A stretch of 64,000 bases of DNA from CAMBDS01 sp964355675 (lineage in GTDB: Bacteria; Electryoneota; AABM5-125-24; Hatepunaeales; Hatepunaeaceae). The position numbers and the translations under genes are program-made. The notes below the pieces were generated by a model, which saw nothing but the letters and a program-made list of their open reading frames with translations, was not told the origin of the DNA and did not search any database. The stretch covers positions 1-64,000 of the forward strand of contig CAYHEC010000002.1 of the NCBI GenBank assembly GCA_964355675.1, in the 5' to 3' direction. This document shows, piece after piece, positions 53,546 through 62,116 of the stretch. Each line of letters begins with the position of its first letter. The first letter of the stretch is position 1.

Positions 53546-54658
53546 TTAACCGTTGCGGCGAGATTGGGCGTTTGCCAATTCGGCAGGGTCGGGAAACATC
53601 ACAATTTTGGCTGATCGACGGGGCATTGCCATCATCAGATCGAATCCGGAGGCATAATCCTCCATTCCGATCAAACCGGTTACTATACCGGAAACGTCAA
53701 GTCTCCCTGAAGCCAGCATATTCCGTACTCGATACCACGTATCGAACATCTTGCGTCCATTAATGCCATAAACTCGAGAACCTTTAAATACGAAATCGTT
53801 GTTATAATCAAGTGCGATTTCAGGAGAACCAATTACGCCAAAGGCTGAAAACCTTCCTCCTTTACGCAACATTTTGAATCCTTCGACTACTGCATCTTTA
53901 GATCCAGACATCTCCAGAACAATATCAGCCCCGAATCCGCCGGTATGATCACGAACGAAGGCTACCCTGTCGAGAGATTTGTCACCGGCGTCAAGCGTAT
54001 AATCAGCTCCGACACTCTTGGCAATATCGAGGCAATATGGGAAAAGTCCGGTGACGAAGATTTTTGTCACTCCGGCGATACGAGCCATCGCTGTAGCCAT
54101 AAGACCGATTGGCCCGTCACCAAGAATTACCATCGTCTTCCCTACTACATCGCCGTCTTCGCCCAGCAGGCAGTAACAAGCATTGCCCAGAGGTTCCTGT
54201 ATCGAAGCGTATTCGGGAGGTATCGAGGGATCGTTGCGCCAGCAGACGACTTCAGGCGCGCTTATATATTCGGCAAAACTACCATTTCGGTCAACACCGA
54301 CAATTTTCATGTGCTCGCCGATGTGTTGTTGTCCCAAAAATGTCTGAAGATCCTCGGGGTCAGGAATATGCGTTTCAAGTGAAACGTTGTCGCCAACCTT
54401 GATGCGACGCACGTGTGCGCCAACTTCGACAACTTCGCCAGCGCATTCGTGGCCGAGTGTCTGAGGAAGATTTCGAGCGCCAATGCGTCCCGCCGACCAA
54501 GAATCCCATTTATAAATATGGACGTCTGTTCCACATATCGATGTAGCACGTACTTTGATCAGGACCTCGTCAGGTTTCGGAGCAGGAATCGGCACATCGA
54601 GCATTTCTGCACCAAATTCTGGACGAGTCTTGATAATTGCTCTCATTGTTTCGGACAT
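53546..54658 (-). CDS. tdh: Zinc-type L-threonine 3-dehydrogenase-like dehydrogenase
   Basis: This is a 370-aa medium-chain dehydrogenase. The catalytic zinc site is present (C42 in TSICGTDVHIYKWD; H70/E71 in LGHECAGEV), as is the NAD-binding GDGPIGLMA. HIYKWD and the kbl gene nearby support threonine to 2-amino-3-ketobutyrate oxidation. The structural-zinc lobe, which in E. coli Tdh has four cysteines, here reads SLETHIPDPEDLQTFLGQQH and has none. Either this lineage lost the structural zinc or the substrate differs. Confidence 0.75.
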   Translation of the reverse strand: MSETMRAIIKTRPEFGAEMLDVPIPAPKPDEVLIKVRATSICGTDVHIYKWDSWSAGRIGARNLPQTLGHECAGEVVEVGAHVRRIKVGDNVSLETHIPDPEDLQTFLGQQHIGEHMKIVGVDRNGSFAEYISAPEVVCWRNDPSIPPEYASIQEPLGNACYCLLGEDGDVVGKTMVILGDGPIGLMATAMARIAGVTKIFVTGLFPYCLDIAKSVGADYTLDAGDKSLDRVAFVRDHTGGFGADIVLEMSGSKDAVVEGFKMLRKGGRFSAFGVIGSPEIALDYNNDFVFKGSRVYGINGRKMFDTWYRVRNMLASGRLDVSGIVTGLIGMEDYASGFDLMMAMPRRSAKIVMFPDPAELANAQSRRNG

Positions 54659-54717
54659 AATAGTTGCTTAAGTGTAATTAAGTTAAGATATTTTTCTGGG
54701 GGTACATTATAGTTTCT

Positions 54718-54749
54718 CTTGGAGGGCGGGTTTAAACCCGCCCTCCAAG
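54718..54749. repeat. Perfect 32-bp palindrome (CTTGGAG family)
   Basis: CTTGGAGGGCGGGTTT is followed directly by its exact reverse complement. It lies between tdh and the metallo-hydrolase gene. Its edges match the hairpins at 29259, 30443 and 40839. Confidence 0.85.
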
Positions 54750-54781
54750 GGAAGTCGGAACACTGTAAAAGACCCTTGTTA

Positions 54782-55624
54782 CTATAATACCAAGCTTTGG
54801 CCTTCGACGCCAAGCTCACAATAAAGTGCATATCCTTTATTAAGAATGTACTCTCGTGCCGATTCAATAAGCAATTGAATGGCTTCATCATCCCGCTCAG
54901 GATCGTGGTGGGTAAAAACCAAATGCTTTACATTTGCCGCGACCGCCAGCTCAATTGCCTCTTCGTAGGTGGAGTGTCCCCAGCCTTTGTGTTGCTGAAT
55001 CTCTGATGGAAGATATTGGGCATCATGCACAAGGACGTCACAGTTACGGCAGAAATCCCGAAGTTCATCAATTGTGTTCCCACCTGGATAGTTCATGCCA
55101 ATTTCATTGTCAGTGATGAAAGCTAAACTTTTACCGTCAAGATTAAAGCGATAACCATAGCCATTGCCAGGGTGATTCAACGAGATTGAATCGATGCTCA
55201 GATTTCCGATTACCAAAGGTTTGGGAAGTGGCTCAATGAATTTTATATCAGCACGGAAGTCATCCATATTGACCGGGAAGTAACGATTATCGCGGCGATC
55301 AAAAATATCACGTCGCAAAACTTCGAGAGCCATAGGGTTACCATAGACATCGAGTTTGAAATCGGGGTGATAAGCCGGCGGGAAGAAAGTAAACCCAGCG
55401 AGGTGGTCCCAATGCGAGTGAGTAAATAGAAGTATTATTGGATCAGTATGCTTCTCGCGGATCAATTTTAGACCGAGCGGTCTTATACCGGTACCGGAAT
55501 CGACGATGATGCGGTGACCTTGACCGGTTTCGACTTCAAGACAGGTTGTATTTCCGCCAACTTTAACTGTATGGGGACCAGGGGCGGGTATCGAACCCCG
55601 CGTCCCCCAAAAGGTGACCTTCAT
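54782..55624 (-). CDS. Metallo-beta-lactamase-fold hydrolase
   Basis: This encodes 280 aa from the ATG at 55624 (GAGG upstream), giving the family start KVTFWGTRGSIPAPG. The metal motif is LFTHSHWDHLAGFTFF, with later ligands in DVLVHDAQY and LVFTHHDPERDD. This subfamily resembles cyclic-phosphate or PDE-like hydrolases (PhnP/RNase Z relatives). The substrate is not readable. A longer open frame continues upstream but lacks a better start. Confidence 0.8.
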   Translation of the reverse strand: MKVTFWGTRGSIPAPGPHTVKVGGNTTCLEVETGQGHRIIVDSGTGIRPLGLKLIREKHTDPIILLFTHSHWDHLAGFTFFPPAYHPDFKLDVYGNPMALEVLRRDIFDRRDNRYFPVNMDDFRADIKFIEPLPKPLVIGNLSIDSISLNHPGNGYGYRFNLDGKSLAFITDNEIGMNYPGGNTIDELRDFCRNCDVLVHDAQYLPSEIQQHKGWGHSTYEEAIELAVAANVKHLVFTHHDPERDDEAIQLLIESAREYILNKGYALYCELGVEGQSLVL

Positions 55625-56060
55625 CTTTGCCTCACCGATTTGCAAGATGTGTCCGTATATTTTGTTGTTCTGCAAATTGCAGTGCTTTTGTTTGAGTCTG
55701 CGATAAACTCACAAGGGTACGGCAATTTCAGTCGCTTAATTTGAAAAGTATTTAGAGTTTGCTGAAAAATGGTAAAATTTAAGGCGATGAAATTGTTGTA
55801 CCAACTCCGATAGCTAATTCAATCTCAAAATAGCAATCTTCGCCCCTTTGCGAGCGATAATTTTCTATTAGTAAAATCGTCGTTAACTAATATAAGTCCT
55901 TTTGCCAAGATTGCCATTGACAAACACCATTTAAAGAAATCAAGTCAGAGCATTTCTACTATCGACAAAATATTGAAAATGAGATTACAAACATTACCAA
56001 TTAACTTTCGCAATGATAAGACAAGCAATATCAATTAGCCTGTTGGTCCTTGCACGATGA
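55625..56060. other. AT-rich intergenic stretch without recognised content
   Basis: This separates the start of the metallo-hydrolase gene from the end of lspA. I find no gene, tRNA, strong hairpin or confident promoter. TTGACA at 55918 has no convincing -10 partner. Confidence 0.5.
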
Positions 56061-56666
56061 TCAGATATTGTGCGAATCGGATTCATTCATCTTGACACCA
56101 TTTTCAACAGAACCGGACTCGGAAGTTGAAGAGGGTTTGTCGTCAACACTTTCCGGAGTAATGAACGAATGAATTATCAGTATAACAACTCCAATTGAGA
56201 CCATCGAATCGGCAACATTGAAAACAGGAAAACGATCCATAAAAAAATCAGGCATATTAACACTAACGAAGTCGATCACTTCGCCGATGCGCAACCGATC
56301 TATAAGGTTGCCTATAGCTCCGCCCATAATCAGAGTCAGGGGTAGATTCTGCCATAAGGATTGAGCCGACCGGGTAAAAAGAAAATACCCTAAAGCAGAA
56401 GCGGCAATAATTGCAAATATCTTCAAAATAATTGGCGGAAGTATCCTGACCCCGAAGGCAAATCCAGGATTAAGGACGTAAATCAACCAAACGAAATCCC
56501 CGCCAAATGGACGAATGATTGCGCCGTCCTTCAGGTACGTCGTCGCTATTGATTTGGTGAATTGATCGGCAATGATGATAATGGCGACTATAACTGCAAA
56601 CAGAAGTCTGCGCCGGTTTATTATGCTCCCCGTTTTTGCTCTTCCTTCAATTTGCAGGCTATACAA
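56061..56666 (-). CDS. lspA: Lipoprotein signal peptidase (start uncertain)
   Basis: This inner-membrane aspartyl protease removes signal peptides from prolipoproteins, of which this window encodes several. Four helices are visible, with the catalytic Asps in GGAIGNLIDRLR and FPVFNVADSMVSIGV. The coordinates use a TTG at 56666, giving 201 aa, 46 nt inside the dksA-like gene. The natural N-terminus INRRRLLFAVIVAI instead begins at ATA 56621, which overlaps the preceding stop (TA-ATA) behind GGGGAG; no ATG, GTG or TTG lies nearer. The C-terminal tail is acidic and variable. Confidence 0.9.
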   Translation of the reverse strand: MYSLQIEGRAKTGSIINRRRLLFAVIVAIIIIADQFTKSIATTYLKDGAIIRPFGGDFVWLIYVLNPGFAFGVRILPPIILKIFAIIAASALGYFLFTRSAQSLWQNLPLTLIMGGAIGNLIDRLRIGEVIDFVSVNMPDFFMDRFPVFNVADSMVSIGVVILIIHSFITPESVDDKPSSTSESGSVENGVKMNESDSHNI

Positions 56667-57055
56667 AGACGTGCGGTCGGAACCAATTCGAGACGCTTTT
56701 TCTGAATCGGCTCCTTGCAATCCTGGCAAATGCCATAAGTACCATCATCAAGCATCTGGACGGCTCGGTCAAGATATTTCAGGTAGCGGCCTTCGCGTGA
56801 CGCAAGAAGGAAGGTCTTCTCGCGCTCCTGAGCGTCGGTACCTTGATCTGCCATGTGCAAGGTGTAAGTTGAATTATCGCCTGAATACTCAGAGGTCGTA
56901 CTGCGGGTAGCCTCAGTTAGCAGACCAAGTTGTTTCCTTAGGTTGACACGCTTGTCGCGAATTAGATCGCGGAAATATTCGCGGTCGTTTGCGCTGTAAC
57001 GTTCAAGATTGGCTCCCGGCAGAGCTTCGACTGGTGGTTGAGTTTTTCTGTTCAT
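56621..57055 (-). CDS. DksA/TraR-type C4 zinc-finger protein
   Basis: This is a 144-aa protein. A helical hairpin region (~15-95) precedes the C-terminal zinc finger YGICQDCKEPIQKKRLELVPTARLCIACK with four cysteines. DksA-family proteins bind the RNA polymerase secondary channel and tune rRNA and stress promoters. The tip DxxDxA of E. coli DksA is not obvious, though MADQGTDAQERE occupies that place. Genes of this family commonly sit between ileS and lspA in many phyla, exactly as here. The end overlaps the possible start of lspA. Confidence 0.85.
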   Translation of the reverse strand: MNRKTQPPVEALPGANLERYSANDREYFRDLIRDKRVNLRKQLGLLTEATRSTTSEYSGDNSTYTLHMADQGTDAQEREKTFLLASREGRYLKYLDRAVQMLDDGTYGICQDCKEPIQKKRLELVPTARLCIACKLKEEQKRGA

Positions 57056-57068
57056 AGAGAAGATCGCT

Positions 57069-60000
57069 TCAATTTAAACGACGGATTTGAACACGACAGG
57101 CTTTGTCGCCGATGCGTACTTCTGCCGCGTCAGATTCGAGTGTAGTAACAATGCTCAGAGCGAGTGTCTCGCCGGCAATATACCTGATATGATGAACGAT
57201 TGCGTCGCGCAGTACCCGGTCACCACAATAATCGATGGCGATTCTGTCAGTAACTTCGAATCCGGCGTCGCGTCGCATGTTTTGAATGTGATGAATGAAC
57301 TCACGGACGAGCCATTCGCTTGTCAACTCGTCATCGATTATGTTCCTGACAGCAACCGTGATGTTGCCTTCAGAACGTACCCAGAATCCTTCGGCTGGTT
57401 GCTGAGACAGGATCAGATCTTCCTTAAGAAGCGTCAACCCGGAAACCTCCAACTTACCATCCTGAAGCAGTTTCATAATAGATGAATGCTCCAGCCCGTT
57501 CACTACCGCAAGAACTTCCTTCATCTTCGCGCCATACTTTGGACCAAGTGACTTCGGGTCGCCTTTCGCCTGCCAACTGAAAAGATCGGAAGCTTCTTCT
57601 ACCCTGCGCAAATTTTTAACATTAAGTTCTTCAAGGACCATTTCTTCCAGATCGAGATCGAGCGTTTGAGGCAAAGAAATCTGAGGTAGTGAAATTGCAA
57701 CCTCTCGGAGCGGTTGCCTCACACGAACATTGTTATCGGCGCGCAGAGACCTCGCCAAAGAAACAATACGACGGACAGTATCCATCTTATTTTCAAGTTC
57801 CAAGTCGCGCATATTCGCATCAACTTCAGGCCATTTCGCCAGATGAACCGAGTCGGGTAGAGAAGCATCGAATCCGCGCTCGATGTTCTGATAGACGACC
57901 TCGCTGACGAAAGGCATAAAGGGAGCCAGCATACGGTTCATTGAACTTAGAACTTGATGTAATGTCCGGTAAGCTAATTGCTTGTCGCTATCATCTTCGG
58001 ACTTCCAGAACCGACGCCGCGAGCGCCGAATATGCCAGTTGGTCAGTTCGTCGAGAAATTGGGAGAATGCCTGCGCGGAGCTCATGACGTCGTAACCGTC
58101 GAGACCTTTTCGGACAGACTCGTCGAGCCAGACGAGCCGAGACAGAATCCATCGGTCGAGGGGATTGGGGCGCGTAGGGTCGGATTCCAATCCGACCACA
58201 GTATTCCACGTAGCGTCGGTTTCCAAACCGACGACCTTATCCGGCGGATTGGAATCCGCCGCTACGCGCTCCGGCTTCCATCCATCCACCCTGGCATAAG
58301 TCACGAAGAAACTGTAGCAATTCCAATACGGGATCAGCACTTGCTTCAGCACTTCGCCGAGGTCGCTCTCCGCAAAACGGCGCGATGTCCAAGGATTAAC
58401 CGAGTAGAATGTCCAGCGCACGGCGTCGGCTCCGTACTTCTCGCAGAGGCTCATCGGATCGATGACGTTGCCGCGGGACTTGGACATTTTCTTGCCATCG
58501 GCGTCGTTGATCAGCTCGGTGCAGATGACGTTTTTGAAGGAAGATGTGCCGCCGGTGAACCGCGTAGCGTCGGTTTCCAAACCGACCACAGTATTCGGCG
58601 GATTGGAATCCGCCGCTACGCGGGACTCCCCCCCTCTTGCAGGTGTCTCAGTTTCCTTCATCGTCAACAGCGTCGAGGTCGCCAATAGTGTATAGAACCA
58701 CCCACGCGTCTGGTCGATGGCTTCACAGATGAAGTCTGCCGGGAATTGCCTGTTGAAAAGCTCCTCAGATCCCGGTTTCGCCGGATAGCCCCACTGTCCC
58801 CACGGCATAATCCCGGCGTTGAACCACGAATCAAGCACTTCAGGAACGCGATGAAGTTGACCAGAACAGGACTGACTAGGGTTAAGCCCCATTTCTCGCA
58901 ATTGCCTAAGAGTTTCCTCGCTGAAACCGGGACAATTGATTACCAAATTGTCGATGTAGGGTTTATGCGGATCAAAATCAGCTGGCAGTTTTTGACCGTA
59001 CAACTCCTCCAAATCGGCCAGAGAACCAACGCAGAAATCTTGTGCGCACTCATCGCAGTGCCAAATTGGAATCGGCGATCCCCAGTACCTCGCCCGCGAA
59101 ATGTTCCAGTCAACGTTATTTTCGAGCCAGTTCCCGAAACGGCCCTCTTTAATGTGTTCGGGATACCAGTTGATCTTGTCGTTGGCGGCGAGCATCTGGT
59201 CTTTGTAAGACGACGTGCGCAAAAACCAGCCCGACATGGCGAAGTACATCAATGGCGTGTCGCAACGGTAGCAGTGCGGGTAGGAGTGGGGAAGCCTCTG
59301 ACTTGCAAAACGAAGGCCTCGTAACTTCAAATCTGTTACGATGTCGATGTCGAGTTTCTTCTCGCCCTTCTCATTCTTCTCATGGATATCACGACCGGCA
59401 TACGCGCCGGTGTTCGGGGCGCATCTGCCATCGAGATCGACGTTTTGAACCGGGGGGAGGTTGTTGTCTCCAATAAGACGATAGTCATCTTGGCCGTAAA
59501 GCGCCAAATGAACGATCCCTGAGCCGTCATCCGCTGTAACATAAGTATCAGCAATGACTTGACAGGGAGGTTTGGAGTGATCAACCGCGAAAACTCCGGT
59601 TAACTCAATATTCTGATCGTTGTTGCTGTATTTTGCCCCCATAATTCGATCAGGGATAGTACCATAAACTACATCCTTTCCCCATCTCTCAAGCTGCCAA
59701 TCCCAAAGCGGCTCATAGCGCAATCCTACAAGAGCACTGCCTTTGCACGAAGAAATGGTCGTGGATCCACCATAAGTGCCACCACCAGTAGCTTCATGAA
59801 ACACTGATTCTGGTGGAGCACCTGGCACCAATTTATTTAAGCTGCTTACTCTGTTCTGAGTCACCCATAATTGAAGGAGTTTTGATTTAAGTTGCTCAGC
59901 AATTATCAAACACTCTCCGTCATCTGTCCGAACCGTTACATAATCCATATCCGGGTTCACTGCCAGCGCCACATTGCTCAACAGCGTCCACGGTGTCGTC

Positions 60001-60719
60001 GTCCATGCAACGAAGAACGTCTTCTCCTGCCCTACTACCTGGAATTTGACGTAGATCGAGATGTCCTGAACGTCTTTATATCCCTGCGCGGTCTCATGCT
60101 GGGAGAGGCTCGTCCCGCAACGCGAGCAGTAGGGCATAATGCGACGCTTCTGATAGAGCAGCCCCTTATCCCACGCCTGCTTCAGCACCCACCAGTCGGT
60201 CTCGATATACTCCTTGCGGTAGGTGGCATAGTCGTTGTCTGTGTCGAGAAAGCGTCCGATCCGGTTGATCGCCTTGATCCACTCGTCGCGGTATCTGAAG
60301 ACCGTCGATTGGCAGTATTGGATGTATTTCTCGACGCCGTAGGCTTCGATGTCGCGCTTGGTCTTGAAGCCGAGTTCCTTCTCGGCGGTCAGCTCGATCG
60401 GCAAACCGTGCGTATCCCAGCCGGCTTTGCGGAGGACGCGGTAGCCTTGCATCGTCTTGTAGCGCGGCCAGAGATCCTTCAGCGCCGACTGCATCATGTG
60501 ACCGATGTGCGGCGTGCCGTTGGTTCCGGGAGGCCCGTCGTAGGCAACGAAGTCCGGGCAGTCTTGCCGCTCGGAGATCGTCCGCTGGAAGACATCGTGA
60601 TCTTTCCAGTGGTCGAGCACCGCGTGGTCGAGCGCCGGGAAGTCAACCTTCGGCGAGACGGCGACGAGGCCTGAGCCGGGGGTTGAGTGCCAAAGGTTTT
60701 GTTTAGAGTCTTGATTCAA
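57069..60719 (-). CDS. ileS: Isoleucyl-tRNA synthetase with two in-frame repeat insertions
   Basis: This encodes 1216 aa from a TTG at 60719 that overlaps the preceding stop (TTGA); the frame is open a little further. It charges tRNA-Ile. Class I motifs are HIGH-type GTPHIGHM and KMSKS in DGKKMSKSRGN. PYCSRCGTSLSQHE and the long C-terminal domain suit the longer eukaryote-like (type 2) IleRS class. WHIRRSRRRFW marks the anticodon-binding domain. Two repeat-derived peptides are inserted in frame at about residues 700-720 and 818-850, both containing RVAADSNPP and VVGLETDAT. Both fall in linker regions, so function is probably preserved. Confidence 0.95.
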   Translation of the reverse strand: MNQDSKQNLWHSTPGSGLVAVSPKVDFPALDHAVLDHWKDHDVFQRTISERQDCPDFVAYDGPPGTNGTPHIGHMMQSALKDLWPRYKTMQGYRVLRKAGWDTHGLPIELTAEKELGFKTKRDIEAYGVEKYIQYCQSTVFRYRDEWIKAINRIGRFLDTDNDYATYRKEYIETDWWVLKQAWDKGLLYQKRRIMPYCSRCGTSLSQHETAQGYKDVQDISIYVKFQVVGQEKTFFVAWTTTPWTLLSNVALAVNPDMDYVTVRTDDGECLIIAEQLKSKLLQLWVTQNRVSSLNKLVPGAPPESVFHEATGGGTYGGSTTISSCKGSALVGLRYEPLWDWQLERWGKDVVYGTIPDRIMGAKYSNNDQNIELTGVFAVDHSKPPCQVIADTYVTADDGSGIVHLALYGQDDYRLIGDNNLPPVQNVDLDGRCAPNTGAYAGRDIHEKNEKGEKKLDIDIVTDLKLRGLRFASQRLPHSYPHCYRCDTPLMYFAMSGWFLRTSSYKDQMLAANDKINWYPEHIKEGRFGNWLENNVDWNISRARYWGSPIPIWHCDECAQDFCVGSLADLEELYGQKLPADFDPHKPYIDNLVINCPGFSEETLRQLREMGLNPSQSCSGQLHRVPEVLDSWFNAGIMPWGQWGYPAKPGSEELFNRQFPADFICEAIDQTRGWFYTLLATSTLLTMKETETPARGGESRVAADSNPPNTVVGLETDATRFTGGTSSFKNVICTELINDADGKKMSKSRGNVIDPMSLCEKYGADAVRWTFYSVNPWTSRRFAESDLGEVLKQVLIPYWNCYSFFVTYARVDGWKPERVAADSNPPDKVVGLETDATWNTVVGLESDPTRPNPLDRWILSRLVWLDESVRKGLDGYDVMSSAQAFSQFLDELTNWHIRRSRRRFWKSEDDSDKQLAYRTLHQVLSSMNRMLAPFMPFVSEVVYQNIERGFDASLPDSVHLAKWPEVDANMRDLELENKMDTVRRIVSLARSLRADNNVRVRQPLREVAISLPQISLPQTLDLDLEEMVLEELNVKNLRRVEEASDLFSWQAKGDPKSLGPKYGAKMKEVLAVVNGLEHSSIMKLLQDGKLEVSGLTLLKEDLILSQQPAEGFWVRSEGNITVAVRNIIDDELTSEWLVREFIHHIQNMRRDAGFEVTDRIAIDYCGDRVLRDAIVHHIRYIAGETLALSIVTTLESDAAEVRIGDKACRVQIRRLN
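58171..58268. repeat. CGCGTAG hairpin element inside ileS (three modules)
   Basis: Outer CGCGTAG (58171-58177) and CTACGCG (58262-58268) enclose three 20-bp hairpins: 58178-58197 (stem GGTCGGATT), 58214-58233 (CGTCGGTTT) and 58242-58261 (CGGCGGATT). All are perfectly paired around CC or GG. The stretch encodes about 33 residues between YARVDGWKPE and PNPLDRWILSRL. Confidence 0.9.
58561..58622. repeat. CGCGTAG hairpin element inside ileS (two modules)
   Basis: CGCGTAG (58561-58567) and CTACGCG (58616-58622) enclose hairpins with stems GTCGGTTT (58569-58586) and CGGCGGATT (58596-58615). It encodes about 21 residues shortly before the KMSKS motif, in the same reading frame as the 58171 element. 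Confidence 0.9.
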
Positions 60720-60988
60720 AAGATGTTCTTGGCTGTATGCAAGTGTTTTGCGCGAGTGCGCGGTTTCTTCAATGCCCAATGAACACTGGCAGCTTTATTG
60801 GCATTTACCGGGTCAAAGAGCCGTTCCCCGCACTCAGGGCACTCCAACCACTCTACGCCACGCACGATTACGCCATCGTCAAGCAGGCAATCACCGCTTT
60901 TCGCTTCCATTTGTGGCAACCCACAAGATGGGCAGGGCAGAATCACCCGAAGAGTCGGTGTAACCGTTTCGAAATTAGAAGTTGACAT
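60716..60988 (-). CDS. YgiT-type zinc-finger protein, probable antitoxin
   Basis: This is a 90-aa protein with two CxxC pairs, CPSCG (about residue 19) and CPECGE (about 50), as in the zinc domain of MqsA/YgiT antitoxins. The helix-turn-helix that MqsA carries at its C-terminus is absent; the tail is basic (KKPRTRAKHLHTAK). It starts 14 nt inside the end of the DUF4258-like gene. Such DUF4258 plus YgiT-finger pairs are a recurring toxin-antitoxin arrangement. Its stop overlaps the ileS start, which places it in the ileS operon. Confidence 0.7.
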   Translation of the reverse strand: MSTSNFETVTPTLRVILPCPSCGLPQMEAKSGDCLLDDGVIVRGVEWLECPECGERLFDPVNANKAASVHWALKKPRTRAKHLHTAKNIF

Positions 60989-61286
60989 CGCGTTTTGATG
61001 AGATTAGAATATAAAATTGTTCGCTCTTTGGCGAATGTTGAATTTTACCTTTGGTATAGATAAAAAGTCCGGAATACGTTTGTCCAATTATTACGTATAA
61101 ATACTCCCGTACACCTGACCTTGGGTCATGTGAAACGATCCTCTTGTAGATGGCAGGCGCATTAATAATCGCCTCCAAAACAAGATCTACTGTCAACCCG
61201 GCGCAACGCAATTCGTTCAGCGCTTTATTGGTAAATTGGTACTTTCCAGTGTTTATCAACCGCTTTATTTCAATAAGTGTACTCAA
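60975..61286 (-). CDS. DUF4258/MqsR-like probable toxin
   Basis: This encodes 103 aa from the TTG at 61286; TTG at 61307 is an alternative start. The pattern IKRLINTGKYQFTNKALNELR, GLTVDLVLEAIINAPAIYKRI, then DPRSGVREYLYVIIGQTYSGLFIY fits DUF4258, the RelE/MqsR-like fold of mRNA interferases. The catalytic residues were not assigned. It overlaps the end of the purine nucleoside phosphorylase gene and the start of the zinc-finger gene, as expected for a coupled toxin-antitoxin pair. Confidence 0.6.
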   Translation of the reverse strand: MSTLIEIKRLINTGKYQFTNKALNELRCAGLTVDLVLEAIINAPAIYKRIVSHDPRSGVREYLYVIIGQTYSGLFIYTKGKIQHSPKSEQFYILISSKRDVNF

Positions 61287-62116
61287 CCCTTCAGCACCCT
61301 TCCCCAAATCTCCGCAATCTTCTCTGCCCCGTCCCCGGCTCGCTTCAACAACACCGGTACTTCGACGGGTTGAAGGCTCTCAGGGAAGCACTCGTCGGAG
61401 ATCAAGCTGAGTCCCATTACCTCCATGCCCATGTGAACAGCGGCGATGACCTCAGGGACGCTCGACATGCCGATCAGATCGGCTCCCATGTGCCTCAGCA
61501 TCCGGTATTCGGCGCGAGTCTCGAAACAAGGACCACTCACCGCCGCATAGACAGCGCGAGGCAGTCGAATGTCCATCGCTCGGGCAACTTGTTCGACAAC
61601 GGCGATCAACTTATAGCTGTAAGGCTCAATCATATCAGGGAAGCGGGGGCCAAGCCGATCATCGTTCAACCCTATTAACGGGTTATCTCCCATAAGATTG
61701 ATCTGGTCGATTATCAAAGCGATCTGTCCGGCACGGAACTCCGGATTTAATCCGCCAGCAATGTTCGACAAAAACAGCTTTTTCGCACCGAGTAGTTTCA
61801 TAACTCTTACCGGAAAGACGACCTGATCCATCGACCAGCCCTCATAGCGATGAAGCCGTCCATCCATCGCCACTACTCGTTTGCCTGAGATTGTCCCGAA
61901 AAGTAGGCGTCCTTTGTGAAAGTCGAGAGTAGTGTTAGCAAATCCCGGGATTGCTGAATAGTCGATTTCACTCTCAACCGTCATCCCACCGGCAATCCGT
62001 CCCAGCCCGCTTCCAAAGATCAGCGCGACTTCAGGTAAAGTATTACCAACTATCTGTTCTATATGTTTGACCGCAATCATCAGGCGGTCAAAGAGCGGTA
62101 ATTCTTCAATTTTCAA
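61283..62116 (-). CDS. Purine nucleoside phosphorylase
   Basis: This encodes 277 aa from the TTG at 62116 (GGGAGG 6 nt upstream, inside the end of divIVA). It splits purine nucleosides with phosphate for salvage. Family motifs are ALIFGSGLGRIAGG, FHKGRLLFGTISGKRVVAMDGRLHRYEG, GPCFETRAEYRMLRHMGADLIGMSSVPEVIAA and GLSLISDECFPE. These mark the trimeric type active on guanosine and inosine. It sits between divIVA and the toxin-like gene. Confidence 0.92.
   Translation of the reverse strand: MKIEELPLFDRLMIAVKHIEQIVGNTLPEVALIFGSGLGRIAGGMTVESEIDYSAIPGFANTTLDFHKGRLLFGTISGKRVVAMDGRLHRYEGWSMDQVVFPVRVMKLLGAKKLFLSNIAGGLNPEFRAGQIALIIDQINLMGDNPLIGLNDDRLGPRFPDMIEPYSYKLIAVVEQVARAMDIRLPRAVYAAVSGPCFETRAEYRMLRHMGADLIGMSSVPEVIAAVHMGMEVMGLSLISDECFPESLQPVEVPVLLKRAGDGAEKIAEIWGRVLKG

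Noticed and set aside
55918..55947. Promoter with TTGACA on the plus strand
   Set aside because: No acceptable -10 hexamer at 16-18 nt, and no plus-strand gene follows.
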